A stretch of DNA of 7,728 nt. Origin: an uncultured Synergistales bacterium (GTDB lineage Bacteria; Synergistota; Synergistia; Synergistales; Aminobacteriaceae). The stretch spans positions 1 to 7,728 of the forward strand of contig CAJOGG010000175.1 of the NCBI GenBank assembly GCA_905234205.1, written 5' to 3'. Positions 6,176-7,728 of the stretch are shown here, piece by piece; positions within the stretch are counted from its first letter, which is position 1; the number at the start of each line of letters is the position of its first letter. The notes below the pieces were generated by a model that worked only from the letters and a program-made list of their open reading frames with translations, had not been told where the DNA came from and did not search any database. The position numbers and the translations under genes were made by a program.

Positions 6176-6201
6176 AGAATTAAGAACGATGTAACGAAAA
6201 G

Positions 6202-6244
6202 CCCCAATTCCCCTTCTTTTAGAAGGGGTGCCCGAAGGGCGGGG
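6202..6244. repeat. REP-like palindromic element with two hairpins in an outer stem
   Basis: An outer stem, CCCC (6202-6205) with GGGG (6241-6244), encloses two hairpins. The first is CCCCTTCT/AGAAGGGG (6210-6217 and 6221-6228) with loop TTT, and the second is GCCC/GGGC (6230-6233 and 6237-6240) with loop GAA. The design and sequence resemble interspersed palindromes common between Bacteroidota genes. It could fold in RNA as a three-way junction or act as a transcription stop in either direction. Confidence 0.75.
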
Positions 6245-6272
6245 TAGTAATATAAAACTATTTCCTTGAGCA

Positions 6273-6336
6273 GTCCCGAAGGGACAAGACGCACGAAGCG
6301 CAATTAACCCCACATAAGGCGAAGCCGCAATGTGGG
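6273..6336. repeat. Two further GAA-loop palindromes
   Basis: GTCCC/GGGAC (6273-6277 and 6281-6285) closes on the loop GAA. A nested hairpin pairs CCCACAT (6309-6315) with ATGTGGG (6330-6336), and inside it GGC/GCC (6318-6320 and 6324-6326) again closes on GAA. Between them is CGAAGCG (6294-6300). The shared C-GAA-G centre suggests one repeat family. The second ends 30 bases before the permease start and may influence its expression. Confidence 0.7.
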
Positions 6337-6366
6337 TCCAGCAAGAAACCAAAAACCCAAATAGAA

Positions 6367-7728
6367 ATGAAAAACACACCCAAATCCCCACTCATCCTCA
6401 ACCTCCTCGGCCTCGCCACCGCCCTGGCCGTCTTCATGATCCTCATGGCTCAGGTCCGCTACGACCGCCGCTACAACCGCTGCTTCGCGGACTCCGAACG
6501 GATGTACCGCGTGGAGGACAACACCGACGGTCAGGGCTTCTCCCACTGGATGACCGGCAGCGAGATGGCCGAATACCTCGACAGTCTCGACGAGGTAGAG
6601 TCCGTCTATCAGTTCGACCTCACCCAACTTTCTAATATCAAGTATTGCGACCCCGTGTTGGCAAACTCCGTGGAGGGTGTGAGCAAGCTGTCGTTCGGAA
6701 CCGTTTACAGCACGCAGTTCTTCGACTTCTTCGGCTACAAATGCGTGGACGGTTCGTTCAGCGACTTGGATGGCGATGACGAAATTGTTATTCCCGAATC
6801 GTTGGCCAAAAAAGTGTTCCCGAAAGAGGGTGCGGTCGGGAAGAGACTCCTGCTCAACGACAACTTTTTCGGCCAAGACACCGTTCTACGTCCAACGATT
6901 GTGGCGGTGTATAAGGATATGCCGAAAAACAACACTTTCGGCAACCCGCTGCTTTTCATTGAAACTCCGCAACTGGAATACAAAGTGTTGAAAATCAACC
7001 GGGATTCGCTTGAGGCATATTGGAACGAGCCCGAAGATTTCGAGTTTGAAGCATGGGGTGTCGGGAAAAGTCCCACTCCCGATTCACTCTTTGTTAATGT
7101 TTATCTTTACAGCAAGACACAAGATGACACGGAGGAAAGCAGTATAGAGAAATGGGTGAAGCTTAGAGCTACCTCTGATCCTGACGAGCCCGCGCCCGCG
7201 CTGGTGAAGGACACCTTGAAAATGCCCAAGACCTGGGGCTCTATTTACTGCAAACTGAAACCGGGGGTCAACCCTGACACGCTGGCTGCTGCATTGAAGA
7301 TGAAGTTTTATACGGACAATATAAGGGTGACTTCTGAATCCCCTGAAGTACGGTTGACGGCGGTTAAGGATATCCACTTTGAGGATGATGCCGTCAAGTT
7401 CCGCAACCCTGACACTGTCAGCAGGTTTGTGGTGAACTGTATGGCGGGCATTGCATGGGCGGTTCTCATCATCGCCTTCCTCAACTTTGCCAATTTCGCG
7501 ATGGCGGAGGCACCTCTGCGGATGCGGCGCGTGAACACCCGCAAGGTGCTCGGCGAGTCGGAACGCAGCATCCGTCTCTCCATAACTTCCAGTTACATTG
7601 CTCTCTCGATTCTCGCCTTCCTTATCGCGGAGATTATCGTCCTGCTATGCCACCTCTTCCCCAAACTCACGATGATAACTCAGATAGTCTCGTTATCCGG
7701 CAATCTCGGCATCGTGGAGATCACCTTG
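6367..7728 (+). CDS. ABC transporter permease, MacB-PCD/FtsX type, Bacteroidota-like, 3' partial
   Basis: An uninterrupted frame of 454 codons runs from ATG 6367 off the right edge. The order is that of a MacB/FtsX-type permease: one N-terminal membrane helix (about 9-29, LILNLLGLATALAVFMILMA), the marker QVRYDRRYNRCFADSERMYRVE-like region (29-50) typical of Bacteroidota members, a large periplasmic MacB-PCD domain (about 50-350), then two helices of the FtsX domain (about 352-377 and 409-431) flanking the cytoplasmic loop RRVNTRKVLGES that contacts the ATPase. At least one more helix, or a second FtsX unit, is missing. Such proteins work with a MacB-like ATPase and often an outer-membrane partner, exporting peptides or lipoproteins or powering envelope remodelling without transport. 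The leader is A-rich without SD, as is usual in Bacteroidota. The first 250 bases use strikingly C-rich third codon positions, less so further on. The substrate is unknown. Confidence 0.88.
   Translation, partial: MKNTPKSPLILNLLGLATALAVFMILMAQVRYDRRYNRCFADSERMYRVEDNTDGQGFSHWMTGSEMAEYLDSLDEVESVYQFDLTQLSNIKYCDPVLANSVEGVSKLSFGTVYSTQFFDFFGYKCVDGSFSDLDGDDEIVIPESLAKKVFPKEGAVGKRLLLNDNFFGQDTVLRPTIVAVYKDMPKNNTFGNPLLFIETPQLEYKVLKINRDSLEAYWNEPEDFEFEAWGVGKSPTPDSLFVNVYLYSKTQDDTEESSIEKWVKLRATSDPDEPAPALVKDTLKMPKTWGSIYCKLKPGVNPDTLAAALKMKFYTDNIRVTSESPEVRLTAVKDIHFEDDAVKFRNPDTVSRFVVNCMAGIAWAVLIIAFLNFANFAMAEAPLRMRRVNTRKVLGESERSIRLSITSSYIALSILAFLIAEIIVLLCHLFPKLTMITQIVSLSGNLGIVEITL

Noticed and set aside
6330..6635. 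101-codon plus-strand frame rich in Pro and Arg
   Set aside because: It is an out-of-frame shadow of the permease start, begins within a palindrome arm and has low-complexity composition.
6304..6876. 190-codon open frame on the minus strand with many Val, Ala, Glu and His
   Set aside because: It is antisense to the permease, which has membrane helices and family motifs over the same bases. Its composition is what antisense of C-rich codons gives, and its C-terminal end is repeat DNA.

Overview
The window looks like two unrelated pieces of DNA joined near position 6113-6119. Bases 1 to about 6115 come from a Gram-negative-type (diderm) bacterium with type IV pilus/type II secretion genes and strong AGGAG-type ribosome binding sites. 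A Synergistota-like anaerobe would fit, but I infer this only loosely from gene content. Bases from about 6113 to the end have a Bacteroidota character: a heptamer repeat array, palindromes with GAA loops, and an A-rich leader without a Shine-Dalgarno sequence in front of a MacB/FtsX-type ABC permease. The simplest explanation is a chimeric metagenomic contig. A real recombination event cannot be excluded from sequence alone.

Layout: (1) 3-605 is the 3' part of a PilM-PilN-like (GspL-like) platform gene, with its frame open to the left edge. (2) 612-1124 is an intact type IV pseudopilin. (3) 1108-1575 is a tandem second pseudopilin that cannot be read as one frame: an 8-G tract cuts off its start and a second frame change lies near 1373-1400. 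(4) 1626-2723 is mltG, the endolytic murein transglycosylase, ending in a hairpin terminator that lies inside the 3' end of the convergent pgeF. (5) 2698-3375, minus strand, is pgeF (YfiH/laccase-domain protein). (6) 3435-6119 is a divergent cluster: an AEC-family transporter, an exported VanX/DdpX-type D-Ala-D-Ala dipeptidase, and alanine racemase. (7) 6113-6366 is intergenic repeat DNA. (8) 6367-7728 is the ABC permease, running off the right edge.

Together, the left part mixes an envelope-spanning pilus/secretion system with cell-wall metabolism. MltG cuts nascent glycan strands. PgeF belongs to a family that removes misincorporated L-Ser from a peptidoglycan precursor. The dipeptidase and racemase handle D-alanine. 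The racemase is damaged at both ends: its start codon with a good RBS is out of frame with its body, and its last roughly 55 residues are lost at the junction.

The left part shows three apparent frameshifts (at 1134-1141, about 1373-1400, and about 5100-5128) next to four fully intact genes. This could be genuine decay or switching, or indel errors in the assembly. I found no tRNA, rRNA, CRISPR array or insertion sequence. I do not see a convincing new defence or mobile system. The most interesting items are the fused PilM-PilN reading frame, the poly-G-gated pseudopilin, and the junction with its repeats.
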